This document shows positions 8,390 to 16,728 of a stretch of DNA of 64,000 nucleotides, one piece after another; within the stretch, counting starts at the first letter, position 1, and each line of letters opens with the position of its first letter. The notes under the pieces are model-generated. The model made no database searches. It was not told the origin of the DNA and saw only the letters and a list, made by a program, of their open reading frames with translations. Origin of the DNA: Vibrio renipiscarius (GTDB lineage: Bacteria > Pseudomonadota > Gammaproteobacteria > Enterobacterales > Vibrionaceae). A program made the position numbers and the translations under genes. Location: the NCBI RefSeq assembly GCF_000827885.1, contig NZ_JTKH01000024.1, forward strand, positions 310,001 through 374,000, written 5' to 3'.

Positions 8390-10034
8390 ACTTCAAAGCC
8401 TCCACGAGATACTCAGGGTATTGAATGTCCTCTTGACTGTCGAAAATGCGGATGGCTGAATCTACTTTCTTAGAGCCATTGTTTTTATCTCCGTTTTCAC
8501 CGACATAAACTGCAATAAAAAATTCTTTTTGTTTATCTAAGTTGTCTATCTTATCTAGTTGATTGAATGTAATAGTCGACAAAGCGATTTTTGCGAATCT
8601 TTTTAGTGTGTCCTCATCCTTGGAGGACGCTTCAATTAGTGATGGCTCAAGAGACTTAAGTTCGTCATTATTTTCGGAGAAAAAAGCTATGTTGGGGTAT
8701 TGGTAATTTTCAGCATATTTAGTGATATTTTTTTCATAAGAGCCGTCATTATCTTTGACCACATTTACTCTGGTTCCAATATGTTTGGCGATTTCCAAGT
8801 AGTGTTTAAAACCAATGCCACGAACAACAATGATATCGATTCCATCTTCTTCTGGTAATTTACCGTTATCTTGTAAGTATTTCTTTTTCAATAGCAATTC
8901 ATCAGAAGGGCCTTCGACAAGAATAACCTTTTTTGATAGCACTACCCTTAGAGTGTCGTATCCTGGCAAGCGTTGCAGAGTTTTGGCTGTAGTAGAGTCA
9001 ATGTCTTTGAGCATCAAATAATTATCAGCAATCAAACATAGGTTGTTGAGACTGAGCTTATTTAGAACATAAGAACTGTGAGTTGTAATGAAGACTTGGT
9101 TGGCACTATTATCTGAAATGAACTTGATCAATGCACTCAGGTTTGTATGAGAGAGGTGATTTTCAGGTTCCTCTACTGTTATGAAGTTAACATTTCCACC
9201 TTTATTTAGGAGAGCTAGTTTAATTTGAATCTTGTTTTGTTCGCCTTTACCTGTATGAATAAATGAAATGTCGTCTACAGCAAGTTGGAGACCTGACTCC
9301 ACTGTACTTGAATTAGTATCTGCAATTATTGATAGATTTTGCTCTGTTACTTGATTGGTTGCATCAAGGTTGTTATTTATATCTTGTATTTGTTTCTGTT
9401 GTTCAAATGAGTGTTTCAACTGACGGTAGTTTAAGTTTAATAATGCCTGCTGCTCTTTTGATAGAGAGGAATTGATGATATTCGATAGGTACTGTGTCTT
9501 GCCATAAGTAGGATGAAGTCTCGTTGGATCTATGAATAAACCTTTAACCTTTCGATTTAGAAACTTAATCGGTTCCCAAGCGAAACTAAACCATTCGACT
9601 TTGTAGAATTCTGTTGGGACGCTATCAATTGATGCTGCATTTTTGAGGAACTCGTCATACGTGCTGGTCAAGTCATCATCGAAGCATATCTTGATGTAAA
9701 TTCCTTCCTCTTCTTTATTTTGTGAGTTGTTCTTGCCTCTATATTCTGGACAATCGGAAATGTACATTTCGATAAGAATTTCAGGCAGTGTTTGCTTGGA
9801 TTTGTTGCCAGCAAGGTATGTCTTGACTGCATTACCATTGAAGAGGTGAGGCGATAGTGATGAATTTATTGATTTGCCTCTGTAGTTGGAGCTAGAAACA
9901 AGTTCTAGTGCTTCAAGGATGGTGGTTTTCCCTGAATCATTATCGCCAACTAGGATGTTTACTTTCTCGTTAAAATCGAAGACACCTGTTTCTATCTTCT
10001 TGAAGTTTTTGACTGTCAGTTTTTTGATATACAA
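8382..10034 (-). CDS. gajA: Gabija-like GajA: OLD-family ATPase with TOPRIM nuclease domain
   Basis: 550 residues. The only usable start in frame appears to be TTG at 10034, as the upstream frame closes soon with no ATG or GTG. N-terminal ABC/SMC-like ATPase: Walker A GDNDSGKT at 30-37, signature-like TGKGEQN at 261-267, Walker B FITVEEPENHLS at 284-295, H-loop THS at 318-320. C-terminal TOPRIM: ILVEGPSDE with the catalytic Glu at 374 and VKDNDGS with acidic residues at 428-430. This is the OLD-nuclease architecture of Gabija GajA, a sequence-dependent DNA endonuclease held off by normal ATP levels. gajB follows with an 8-bp overlap. OLD nucleases also occur alone, but the helicase partner makes Gabija the best call. 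Confidence 0.82.
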   Translation of the reverse strand: MYIKKLTVKNFKKIETGVFDFNEKVNILVGDNDSGKTTILEALELVSSSNYRGKSINSSLSPHLFNGNAVKTYLAGNKSKQTLPEILIEMYISDCPEYRGKNNSQNKEEEGIYIKICFDDDLTSTYDEFLKNAASIDSVPTEFYKVEWFSFAWEPIKFLNRKVKGLFIDPTRLHPTYGKTQYLSNIINSSLSKEQQALLNLNYRQLKHSFEQQKQIQDINNNLDATNQVTEQNLSIIADTNSSTVESGLQLAVDDISFIHTGKGEQNKIQIKLALLNKGGNVNFITVEEPENHLSHTNLSALIKFISDNSANQVFITTHSSYVLNKLSLNNLCLIADNYLMLKDIDSTTAKTLQRLPGYDTLRVVLSKKVILVEGPSDELLLKKKYLQDNGKLPEEDGIDIIVVRGIGFKHYLEIAKHIGTRVNVVKDNDGSYEKNITKYAENYQYPNIAFFSENNDELKSLEPSLIEASSKDEDTLKRFAKIALSTITFNQLDKIDNLDKQKEFFIAVYVGENGDKNNGSKKVDSAIRIFDSQEDIQYPEYLVEALKFD

Positions 10035-10448
10035 GAGGAATACCCATATTAAATTACATGCTTATCAAATGAATATACTCTAATTCTAAACCAAAAAAGA
10101 TGATGCAAAGCATACCATTAGGGTTGTTTTCAGTGAAAAGGCCGACTTGCACGAAAGTGTTTCAAATGTCTTGTGCTTGGATGTATCTATTATATTAAGC
10201 ACAACGTCTCAGCTTATCTGAAGTAGGAAGACCTCACGAATTCTTACCTGCTTTCCATACAAACGACTAAGGGTTCAACTTACCTCTACTAATCTCAGTT
10301 CAACGGGCTAGAACATAAACTCTATCTCGTTTATGTCCAATTCTAAGCTTCAGTATTGTTGATGGTCTTGTATTGCTGACGATCTTGGTGAATTTTACCG
10401 CTATCAATCTCGATTAGCTTGACAGTATATGATGATTCGCGATAATTG
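10035..10448. other. Intergenic between gajA and umuD, divergent promoters
   Basis: Holds the gajA promoter (minus) and the umuDC promoter (plus, described separately). A perfect 8-bp inverted repeat acataaac / gtttatgt at 10313-10336 with an 8-nt spacer could be an operator. Nothing else recognisable. Confidence 0.4.
10419..10446 (+). promoter_or_regulatory. umuDC promoter (-35 TTGACA, -10 GATAAT)
   Basis: TTGACA at 10419-10424, a 16-bp spacer, then GATAAT at 10441-10446, a near-consensus sigma-70 promoter. The LexA box starts 3 bp after the -10, so a bound repressor would block initiation. Confidence 0.7.
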
Positions 10449-10464
10449 CTGTGTATAAAAACAG
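10449..10464 (+). promoter_or_regulatory. LexA box (SOS operator)
   Basis: CTGTGTATAAAAACAG: perfect CTGT-N8-ACAG with an AT-rich centre, as in gammaproteobacterial SOS boxes. It lies between the promoter and the umuD ATG at 10482. It predicts repression by host LexA and induction by DNA damage. Confidence 0.85.
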
Positions 10465-10481
10465 TATTCATTGGAATTTTC

Positions 10482-10871
10482 ATGTCACTTGTCAGCGCCA
10501 GTGCGGGGATCAGTCAATTTGAAAGTCCTGCCGCAGAATATAAAGCCTTAAAATCACTAAGTTTAGACGACCTCATTGTTGGTGAGCGTAAGTCTTCGAC
10601 CTACTTTGTACGCGCACAGGGTGACAGTATGACGGGAGTCGGGATCTATGATGGCGATTTGTTAGTGATAGACCGCGCCTGCATACCGCGCCATGGTGAT
10701 GTAGTGGTTGCTACCCATGATGGGCTTTTCGTGGTTAAGCTTTTAGATTTACACCAGAAACGCTTGATCAGTGCTAATGAAGAATATGCTCCCGTTGCCA
10801 TTAACTCAGCCTCACTGATTGAGGGAGTAGTTGTACAGTCTATTCGTTGCCACCGCCCTATAACCTCATGA
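10482..10871 (+). CDS. umuD: UmuD-like SOS mutagenesis protein (S24 peptidase family)
   Basis: 129 residues from ATG 10482. A longer frame begins upstream, but its first codons run through the LexA box, so the later ATG is correct. Self-cleavage site Ala8-Gly9 (SASAG), then SPAAEY as in UmuD. Catalytic Ser49 in QGDSMTG and Lys86 in FVVKLL form the Ser-Lys dyad of the LexA/UmuD family. After RecA-stimulated self-cleavage, UmuD' pairs with UmuC to form translesion polymerase V. The stop overlaps the umuC start (ATGA), so both are one operon. The N-terminal arm is shorter than the E. coli one by about 10 residues. Confidence 0.9.
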   Translation: MSLVSASAGISQFESPAAEYKALKSLSLDDLIVGERKSSTYFVRAQGDSMTGVGIYDGDLLVIDRACIPRHGDVVVATHDGLFVVKLLDLHQKRLISANEEYAPVAINSASLIEGVVVQSIRCHRPITS

Positions 10872-12136
10872 TTTTTCTATGTGATGTTCACTCTATGTAC
10901 TGCTCAGTTGAGGCGGTATTTCGTCCAGACCTACGTGATAAACCCATTGTTGTATTGAGCAATGGTGATGGAATGATCGTTGCGTCCAATAAGAAAGCCA
11001 AAGCCGTAGGTGTTAAAAAGTTTGCTCCATATTTTCAACAAAAAGCTTTGCTTGAAGCGGCTGGTGTGGCGGTGTTTAGTTCAAACTATGAGCTTTATGC
11101 AGACATGTCTAACAGACTGCATTGCACGCTTGAAGACTCACAGATCTTCACACACTACCATCGCTACAGTATCGATGAAGCTTTTGCTGCCGTTGATAAC
11201 GTCTCACTTAGTGATGATGAATGGATAGCCACAGCAAGGCAGATTCGTCGCCTGGCATGGACGAATACCCGACTGCCTATTGGTTGCGGGCTTGGAAGAA
11301 CGTTTACTCTAGCTAAGGTGGCTAGCCACGTTGGAAAAACCTTTGAAGGTTACCGTGGTATTGCACTATTAACGCCAAAGAATGAAAGCCAAATATTACA
11401 GCAGTTTCCTGTAGATGAAGTCTGGGGTGTTGGGCGTCGAACCGCAGCAATGCTGATGGATAAGGGGATCAGAACAGCGGCAGAATTAGCGCAGATGCCT
11501 CTAAAGCTTGCCAAACAAGCTGGTTCAGTAAATTTAGAGCGGATTGTTCGTGAGCTTAATGGCGAGCTGGTTTATAACTTCCGTAGTTTTCCCGATATCC
11601 AAAGCAAGCAAGAAATAGGGGCAAGTTTAAGCCTCACAGTGCGGGCAGAAACGTATGATGAGCTTCATCAAGCACTCAGTGCCCGAGTAGCAGTAGCTGC
11701 GGTTAAAATGCGTAAAGCAGGACTTGGCACTCGGTGTGTGCAATTTCATGTCTCCTCAGGTCAGCATGCCGTGAAGTCTTTTTCTCGCAGTGAAACAGTT
11801 AGATTCGTAACAGCCATTGATGACACGCGATTGCTGACGCAAGCGATGACAGAGGCACTGAACAATGGTTTATTTCGGGAAGGAGAACGTTACTACAAAA
11901 TAGGTTGCCGCTGCCTTGAACTGTGTGACATGCAACAGGCTCAAGGAGACATGTTTGCCCCACAGCAAGACACCCGCCTGATGACTGCAATGGATATCAT
12001 TAATAGCCATGCAGGTAAGCGTATCGTGCGTTTGGGATCTGAAGGTTTTGACGCAAAGGCAAAGATGACTCAAGACCGACTTTCCCCTGCTTACCTAACA
12101 AAATGGGCTGAGCTACCAACAGTACATTGTCAGTAG
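10868..12136 (+). CDS. umuC: UmuC, Y-family translesion DNA polymerase V catalytic subunit
   Basis: 422 residues from ATG 10868, overlapping the umuD stop as ATGA; the length equals E. coli UmuC. Palm residues Asp6 (FLCDVHSMY) and Asp103-Glu104 (YSIDEAF) are the metal ligands of Y-family polymerases. WGVGRRTAAML is the helix-hairpin-helix-like thumb segment. A beta-clamp binding motif QGDMF lies at 359-363, where E. coli has QLNLF. The C-terminus carries the short DUF4113-type tail (DRLSPAYLTKWAELP). It copies across lesions during the SOS response. Mobile elements often bring such operons (rumAB, impCAB), and this copy lies in the island. Confidence 0.93.
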   Translation: MIFLCDVHSMYCSVEAVFRPDLRDKPIVVLSNGDGMIVASNKKAKAVGVKKFAPYFQQKALLEAAGVAVFSSNYELYADMSNRLHCTLEDSQIFTHYHRYSIDEAFAAVDNVSLSDDEWIATARQIRRLAWTNTRLPIGCGLGRTFTLAKVASHVGKTFEGYRGIALLTPKNESQILQQFPVDEVWGVGRRTAAMLMDKGIRTAAELAQMPLKLAKQAGSVNLERIVRELNGELVYNFRSFPDIQSKQEIGASLSLTVRAETYDELHQALSARVAVAAVKMRKAGLGTRCVQFHVSSGQHAVKSFSRSETVRFVTAIDDTRLLTQAMTEALNNGLFREGERYYKIGCRCLELCDMQQAQGDMFAPQQDTRLMTAMDIINSHAGKRIVRLGSEGFDAKAKMTQDRLSPAYLTKWAELPTVHCQ

Positions 12137-12433
12137 AGGGAAACAACGTTGCTCTGATAGATGCTTTAGGGCTTGGTTGTAACAACATTTTGCCCCATTT
12201 CCACTTAGATCAAATACTCATACACATTCTAGTAATACGATTTTACCTTACCAAAAGTTATCTGAATTCAGCACATCTAGAAATTATGTATCACTGAGCA
12301 GCTCAACTTCTCAAACAACCAATAACCTTTTGAATGAATGTGTAAAATCTCGAGCGTTAAGAGAATAAAACATGCATTATCTCCTGTTGTTCTCTATAAA
12401 GTATAACGATGGCTCCCTAACAAGAATAGAGTC
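12137..12433. other. Intergenic, 297 bp
   Basis: Convergent gap between umuC and the winged-helix gene. No strong hairpin with a T-run was seen, and no small gene. Confidence 0.35.
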
Positions 12434-13141
12434 TTAACTTTCAACCGAATATGTCTTGTAGTTCAAACTGCTGCTACCAATCACCCAGTACCTGTGCAGT
12501 CGTTCTGACAAATCACGATGAATAGAGTTAGCCAAGAAGCCTTTGTCCTCTACTTTAGAAATCAAACTAGTGCTTTGCAGAAATCCGATAGCGCCATCAA
12601 TAGCATCCAGACTTACGCCTGTCTTTTTGGCTATAGTTCCCCGACTAAGATCGACGTAAGTTTTACTATTGCTTCGGCTAGCAAGTATGTACAAAAAGCA
12701 TTTTAGAGCATCACGTTCATGAGAATACCTATTGAGAAAAGCTTTCATTGCTGGGATTTCTTCCTCATTTTTAACAAGCGCTCTTTTTGGTAGCTTGCAC
12801 CATCCTCGGTAGGCTACCTGAGTAAAAGTATAAGTTTTCGTTCGAACACCAGAGGATGATAACAACCCTGTTATATGTAACTTCTTTAAGCCTCTAGATA
12901 CCAAAGAACGGCTAAGTGAACACATACCTGTTAGCTGATCATATGTTGCCCTGATTTCCAAAACATCATGCACCGAACTACCACTCGAACGGTTAACTTG
13001 CTTGGCAAGAATACACAGCACAATGAACAACTTCAAAGCAGCGATATCATCACTAACACTCCTACCACCACTAAAGGACTCTCTTAGTATTCCCTCTGAA
13101 ATCCATTTCGAGGGCATTTTAGACCAGAGCATTAAAGTCAT
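12434..13141 (-). CDS. Two-winged-helix DNA-binding protein, replication-initiator-like
   Basis: 235 residues from ATG 13141. Two helix-turn-helix-like segments are visible: residues about 68-98 (YDQLTGMCSLSRSLVSRGL) and about 172-205 (GTIAKKTGVSLDAIDGAIGF). The N-terminus (MLWSKMPSKWI ... DDIAALKLFIVLCILA) resembles the first winged helix of plasmid replication initiators. That layout, together with the KfrA-like gene and iteron-like repeats in the same island, makes a Rep-like role plausible. A transcriptional regulator is equally possible. I cannot assign a family. Confidence 0.45.
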   Translation of the reverse strand: MTLMLWSKMPSKWISEGILRESFSGGRSVSDDIAALKLFIVLCILAKQVNRSSGSSVHDVLEIRATYDQLTGMCSLSRSLVSRGLKKLHITGLLSSSGVRTKTYTFTQVAYRGWCKLPKRALVKNEEEIPAMKAFLNRYSHERDALKCFLYILASRSNSKTYVDLSRGTIAKKTGVSLDAIDGAIGFLQSTSLISKVEDKGFLANSIHRDLSERLHRYWVIGSSSLNYKTYSVES

Positions 13142-13886
13142 TTCATTACCGCCATAAAATCGTTGATGAACACAATCAAGTCACTACCTAATAAGGCTAA
13201 CACTAGAATGAGGGTCGTTATCTGAGGTTGTATTTTAGCGACCCTCTCCAAACTACTTAAAAACAGCTCTAACATCACTACCTCCTGAAAACTATCAAAT
13301 ACGTAGAACATAAGTGCTTTTTACATGAAGCATTGCTGTCTTTAAATATCTCTTCGCATAATCTTTCTAGAAAATAGGCAAGAGGAATAACCCTTAAACT
13401 ACTGATAAAAAACAGTTATTTAAAATAAAAAAATCTCCCATTAGTTCATGACAATACCCTATTAGTTCATGGAGAAGTACGACAAAAGAGCTTTCATCTA
13501 ACTATTTCCTATATCCAAGCTGTTGAAGTAGATTTTCAGGAACAAAATATAGACAACCTGAATAGCCACCAAATCAGTAGACACTCGTTAATGGTGTGGA
13601 CAGAAGCGCCTTAAGATAGCTAGCCTGCTCTATTCTGCGTAGAGAAAATATTGCCATACCTCAATTTATCCGCTAACGACTAATTTAACAAATGCTGTAA
13701 CTCGGAAATGTCCAATAACGATTCAGAACGGCAACTCACAATGTGTGATCACCAAGTGATTTGCCACTCAGTTCGCAGAAGCATAAGTTTAACTTATTGA
13801 TTATTTGCGCTAGCGCGACCTCATTTTTTACTTCATTTACTGTTATTGTCAGGGTGAAACAACTCTAGTTAGCCGAGGAGAATGCC
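13142..13886. other. Long intergenic region, 745 bp, with two direct repeats
   Basis: AT-rich sequence upstream of the divergent winged-helix gene and the 13887 gene. The 11-bp sequence attagttcatg occurs at 13440-13450 and 13461-13471, 21 bp (two helical turns) apart, preceded by ccc or cct. They may be operators or iterons for the adjacent winged-helix protein. No gene or structured RNA was recognised in the rest. Confidence 0.45.
13440..13471. repeat. Paired 11-bp direct repeats attagttcatg
   Basis: Two perfect copies 21 bp apart, on the same face of the helix, about 300-330 bp upstream of the minus-strand winged-helix gene start. They share the gttcatg core with the sites at 6990-7050. 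Confidence 0.55.
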
Positions 13887-14375
13887 GTGAAGATCCTATT
13901 TTTCGACCCCCACTCACTTATATACTCAAGTGCGTACCTTAGCCGACATGATAAAGTACGAGAGGCGTTTAAATCACAAAAACCATTTAGCACAAGTGAC
14001 CACTTTTTAAGACATGTCAAGCCAGATCGTGCGGGAGCCCAGAAACTAGCACGCGCAGCGACAGAAGCAGGTCTCTTACTTTACCCAACGGGTGACCACT
14101 ACACTAGAGATCTGCTCATCAAACACAATGTGTTTACAGATAACCAATTAGCTCCGTATAAGCATTTAATGCTGCGCCCTGATGACAATGACCCTTACAG
14201 ACGCATGTTCGCACACGCTCAAGCACTAGAAGTTGATGAGTGGTATGTCTGCGGTGAGATGGCATTGGATGAGCGCTTAAAATCGTTTCCAGGCCGTAAT
14301 CTGGTCAGTACATTCGGTGAGGGTGTGAGTGACGACTTGATATCACAGATAAGAGCTCTCCACCACCAACACTAG
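13887..14375 (+). CDS. Hypothetical protein of the integrase-proximal region
   Basis: 162 residues from GTG 13887, preceded by gaggag at good spacing. The product begins MKILFFDPHSLIYSS, a hydrophobic strand followed by an acidic residue, reminiscent of the first strand of HAD-like or other Rossmann-type folds. It also contains TPTGDHYTRDLLIKH-like and DEWYVCGEMALDERL segments. I do not recognise the family and do not assign a function. The stop codon lies in the first of four 7-bp tandem repeats. Confidence 0.6.
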   Translation: MKILFFDPHSLIYSSAYLSRHDKVREAFKSQKPFSTSDHFLRHVKPDRAGAQKLARAATEAGLLLYPTGDHYTRDLLIKHNVFTDNQLAPYKHLMLRPDDNDPYRRMFAHAQALEVDEWYVCGEMALDERLKSFPGRNLVSTFGEGVSDDLISQIRALHHQH

Positions 14376-14396
14376 ACACTAGACACTAGACACTAC
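14369..14396. repeat. Four tandem 7-bp repeats (acactag)
   Basis: acactag x3 plus acactac at 14369-14396. The TAG stop of the upstream gene is part of unit 1. Adding or losing a unit would leave the reading frame unchanged. Confidence 0.8.
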
Positions 14397-14524
14397 TTTG
14401 TAGCTAATCGAATACTATGAAGTAGCAGAGCTTATCTGAAATTTTCCAGTGTCCTGAAATGCCTGACAAAGTTTTGTCATTTCTGAGCTAGCAGGTAGAG
14501 AGTGAGCACTGTGAACACCAATAA

Positions 14525-14544
14525 GAGCGCCGTAAACGGCGCTC
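14525..14544 (-). terminator. Terminator hairpin of the integrase transcript
   Basis: Perfect 8-bp stem gagcgccg / cggcgctc with a 4-nt loop. On the minus strand it follows the stop at 14559 and is followed by ttattggtgtt. Confidence 0.6.
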
Positions 14545-14558
14545 AGGTGTCAATCACC

Positions 14559-14942
14559 TTACTCAAGCCGCACGGATATCGCCCATGCTATTCCTTGGGT
14601 CGCAATGCTGATATCCATGCCATGGCTTTGTACAAAATCAATCAACTGCAAAAGCTTTTCTTCCCTTTCGATCTCTTGAGAAAGCACACCATAGCCGAGC
14701 ATCTCTTTGAATCCGTAGAATGAATCCACAACAGCGTAGAGCTGATTCACATGTTGGATGTAATTCGCCACCGTTAAATCACCATTTCGCTTTAATGCCG
14801 TCTTTAGACGGTAAACAAGCCTGATGGCTTCAAGGCTAATGCCGCATGCAACTAGATTCGAGAAGTCATAATTTTGGGTGAACTCAGCATCGTCTAGAGC
14901 ACTTAATACAGACTTCAATTCAAAATGAGCGAGCTTACGCAT
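14559..14942 (-). CDS. Small hypothetical protein co-encoded with the integrase
   Basis: 127 residues from ATG 14942, overlapping the last codons of the integrase gene by 8 bp, so it is translated from the same message. It is a mostly helical, soluble protein (MRKLAHFELKSVLSALDD ... AIRLVYRLKTALKRNGD). No recognised domain. A position downstream of an island integrase suggests an accessory role in recombination or its control; this is inference from context only. A hairpin terminator follows. Confidence 0.6.
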   Translation of the reverse strand: MRKLAHFELKSVLSALDDAEFTQNYDFSNLVACGISLEAIRLVYRLKTALKRNGDLTVANYIQHVNQLYAVVDSFYGFKEMLGYGVLSQEIEREEKLLQLIDFVQSHGMDISIATQGIAWAISVRLE

Positions 14943-16236
14943 GGCTATCTCCTCCAGCTAATTTAGGAAAGGTATTTACGGCATCATAGAGCTTCTGCAA
15001 GTCAGTATTCTTACCATAACGGCCATAGGTAATGTTGGGATGAGCATGACCGACGATTTCCGACACAACGTGCTCAGCAACCTCAGCCATTTTTAACTCA
15101 TCGATAAACGTATGGCGGAATGAATAAGCGGTTGGGCGCTCCTGAGGCTTCATACCTATATCCGTTTGTATCTTCCCTAAATGCGTCCTGTAACGGAAAG
15201 ACCAGTCATGGTTCTTACCGTGCGGTTTATAGTCGAATAGTTGCTTCAAGCGCTTATGGCTGCGTTCTTCGACATATTCAATAAACCCTGATTGAATCAA
15301 AGATTGATGAATGGGCACTAAACGGTAAGCGTTCTTGGTTTTAAGTCGCTGCTTCTCATTTGAATCAGAACAGGTGATGCAATAGATCCCATTTACTTTC
15401 TTGATGTCTGCTGTCGATAGCTGGCACGCTTCTGCGGGCCTTAAGCCGTGATAGATCTGTAATCTCGTTACCCAATCAAATTGCTTATCCCTGCTACAAT
15501 ACTCACTTGACGTTAGTAGCTTAGTGAGTTCATCCAGAGTCCATCGCGAGCGTTGTTCTGACGCTTTAGTGGCCTTTGATTTAGGCGTTTTGATCGATTG
15601 AAAGGGATTGCTGGTAATCGTTTCTCGCTGTACACACCAAGTAAAAAACTGCCTTAGCGCCGCAAGGTAGTCTTTGATCGTTTTCGAACCCAGCCCACGG
15701 CTTAACAGGCTATCTCGATAAGCCATAGCGGTTTTGGCTGTCGCAGGTAACTTGCGCTTTCTGATGAAGTAAATGAAGTCGGTGCAACGTTGCTTCAATT
15801 GCGTAACCGACAGATGCGTAATGCTCTCTAGGTTTTTCGATTGAATGAACTCATCCAACTCGTTGGCAAAGAATTTAGAATCCTTGGAAGGATTGTCAGT
15901 TGCAACCTGAATAGGCGCTGGTGGAGGGGTATCAGCAACAACATCATGCTGACAAGGCTGATTGCTGACTTGAGCATAAAACTCTTCACGTACACGTTTA
16001 ATCAAAACCAGCAAAATAGCTTTGAACGTTTTGTAAGGCATGTACTGATTGAGTGCTCTATCGAACAGAGAGCAGATAGCGCTGGCTAAACGAGTATTAC
16101 GCTTAATCGCTTCACGGCGCGTTTTGGTCAGCAAAGAGAAGCGAACTTCCTTTGGATAGTCATGGGAGTTTTGTAGAAAAACAGGGGTGGCAATACGTGT
16201 GTAGTACACGCCAGAAGCCAGTTTTATCAAATACAT
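14935..16236 (-). CDS. Tyrosine recombinase (island integrase)
   Basis: 433 residues from ATG 16236, which has aggtg 5-8 bp upstream; a GTG three codons earlier lacks a site. The C-terminal catalytic domain has Arg in YHGLRPAEAC (about 266), the second Arg in AYSFRHTF (about 374; Tyr replaces the usual His of HxxR), His in VGHAHPNI (about 397) and the nucleophile Tyr in the ITYGRYGK segment (404 or 407). A core-binding SAM-like domain covers about 125-210. The gene is read away from the adjacent tRNA-Ser, whose 3' end is the presumed target. It should integrate and excise the island. Confidence 0.92.
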   Translation of the reverse strand: MYLIKLASGVYYTRIATPVFLQNSHDYPKEVRFSLLTKTRREAIKRNTRLASAICSLFDRALNQYMPYKTFKAILLVLIKRVREEFYAQVSNQPCQHDVVADTPPPAPIQVATDNPSKDSKFFANELDEFIQSKNLESITHLSVTQLKQRCTDFIYFIRKRKLPATAKTAMAYRDSLLSRGLGSKTIKDYLAALRQFFTWCVQRETITSNPFQSIKTPKSKATKASEQRSRWTLDELTKLLTSSEYCSRDKQFDWVTRLQIYHGLRPAEACQLSTADIKKVNGIYCITCSDSNEKQRLKTKNAYRLVPIHQSLIQSGFIEYVEERSHKRLKQLFDYKPHGKNHDWSFRYRTHLGKIQTDIGMKPQERPTAYSFRHTFIDELKMAEVAEHVVSEIVGHAHPNITYGRYGKNTDLQKLYDAVNTFPKLAGGDSHA

Positions 16237-16284
16237 ATGTATCACCTATTTGTGTTAGGTGACTTTTCTATGCTTCAGATACGG

Positions 16285-16312
16285 AAAAAGCCTTTGGAAT
16301 CAAAGGCTTTTT
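16285..16312 (-). terminator. Strong bidirectional terminator beside tRNA-Ser
   Basis: aaaaagcctttg / caaaggcttttt: a 12-bp perfect stem with loop gaat. It lies just downstream of the minus-strand tRNA-Ser and also upstream of the integrase. Confidence 0.8.
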
Positions 16313-16323
16313 CTAGGAATTAG

Positions 16324-16414
16324 TGGCGGAGAGATAGGGATTTGAACCCTAGGTGGGCTATAAACCCACGCCGGTTTTCAAGACCGGTGCTTTAAACCAC
16401 TCAGCCATCTCTCC
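16324..16414 (-). tRNA. tRNA-Ser (anticodon UGA)
   Basis: Minus-strand cloverleaf of 91 nt including the encoded CCA. Acceptor stem ggagaga / tctctcc with discriminator G, anticodon stem ccggt-cttgaaa-accgg with anticodon TGA, a long class II variable arm (gtgggtttatagcccac) and T-arm ggttcaaatcc. Its CCA end faces the integrase, marking the island insertion site. The gene is intact, so integration regenerated it. Confidence 0.97.
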
Positions 16415-16728
16415 GTTGGGACGCATATTAGTTATTGCTGTGGTTCTTGTAAAGCGATAATTTACAATCTGTTGTTCAAGTGCTTATAAAGCATCCAACG
16501 CCATATTTTCTCATGTAGGGCAGAAAGCGAAAATAGGCGTTAAAACTAAAGTAAAGGCTCTAAAAAGGCATTACATAATAAAATAACGTTTTATTGATAT
16601 CATCATGATTTATATGGATTTATAGCAACTGAGTGCACGTTTGTACGCCCAAAAAAGATTGCAGATAAGTGTGAACTGCTTCAAAATTAGTTAATTAGCC
16701 TAGCCTATAGTCTGTTTCTGAGGTTTTT
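16415..16728. other. Intergenic, 314 bp
   Basis: Contains the tRNA-Ser promoter region (minus) and the promoter of the MaoC-like gene (plus). No repeat or RNA recognised. Confidence 0.4.

Noticed and set aside
14502..14723. Plus-strand 73-codon frame opposite the small integrase-linked gene
   Set aside because: It runs through the terminator hairpin at 14525-14544 and overlaps a better supported minus-strand gene coupled to the integrase.
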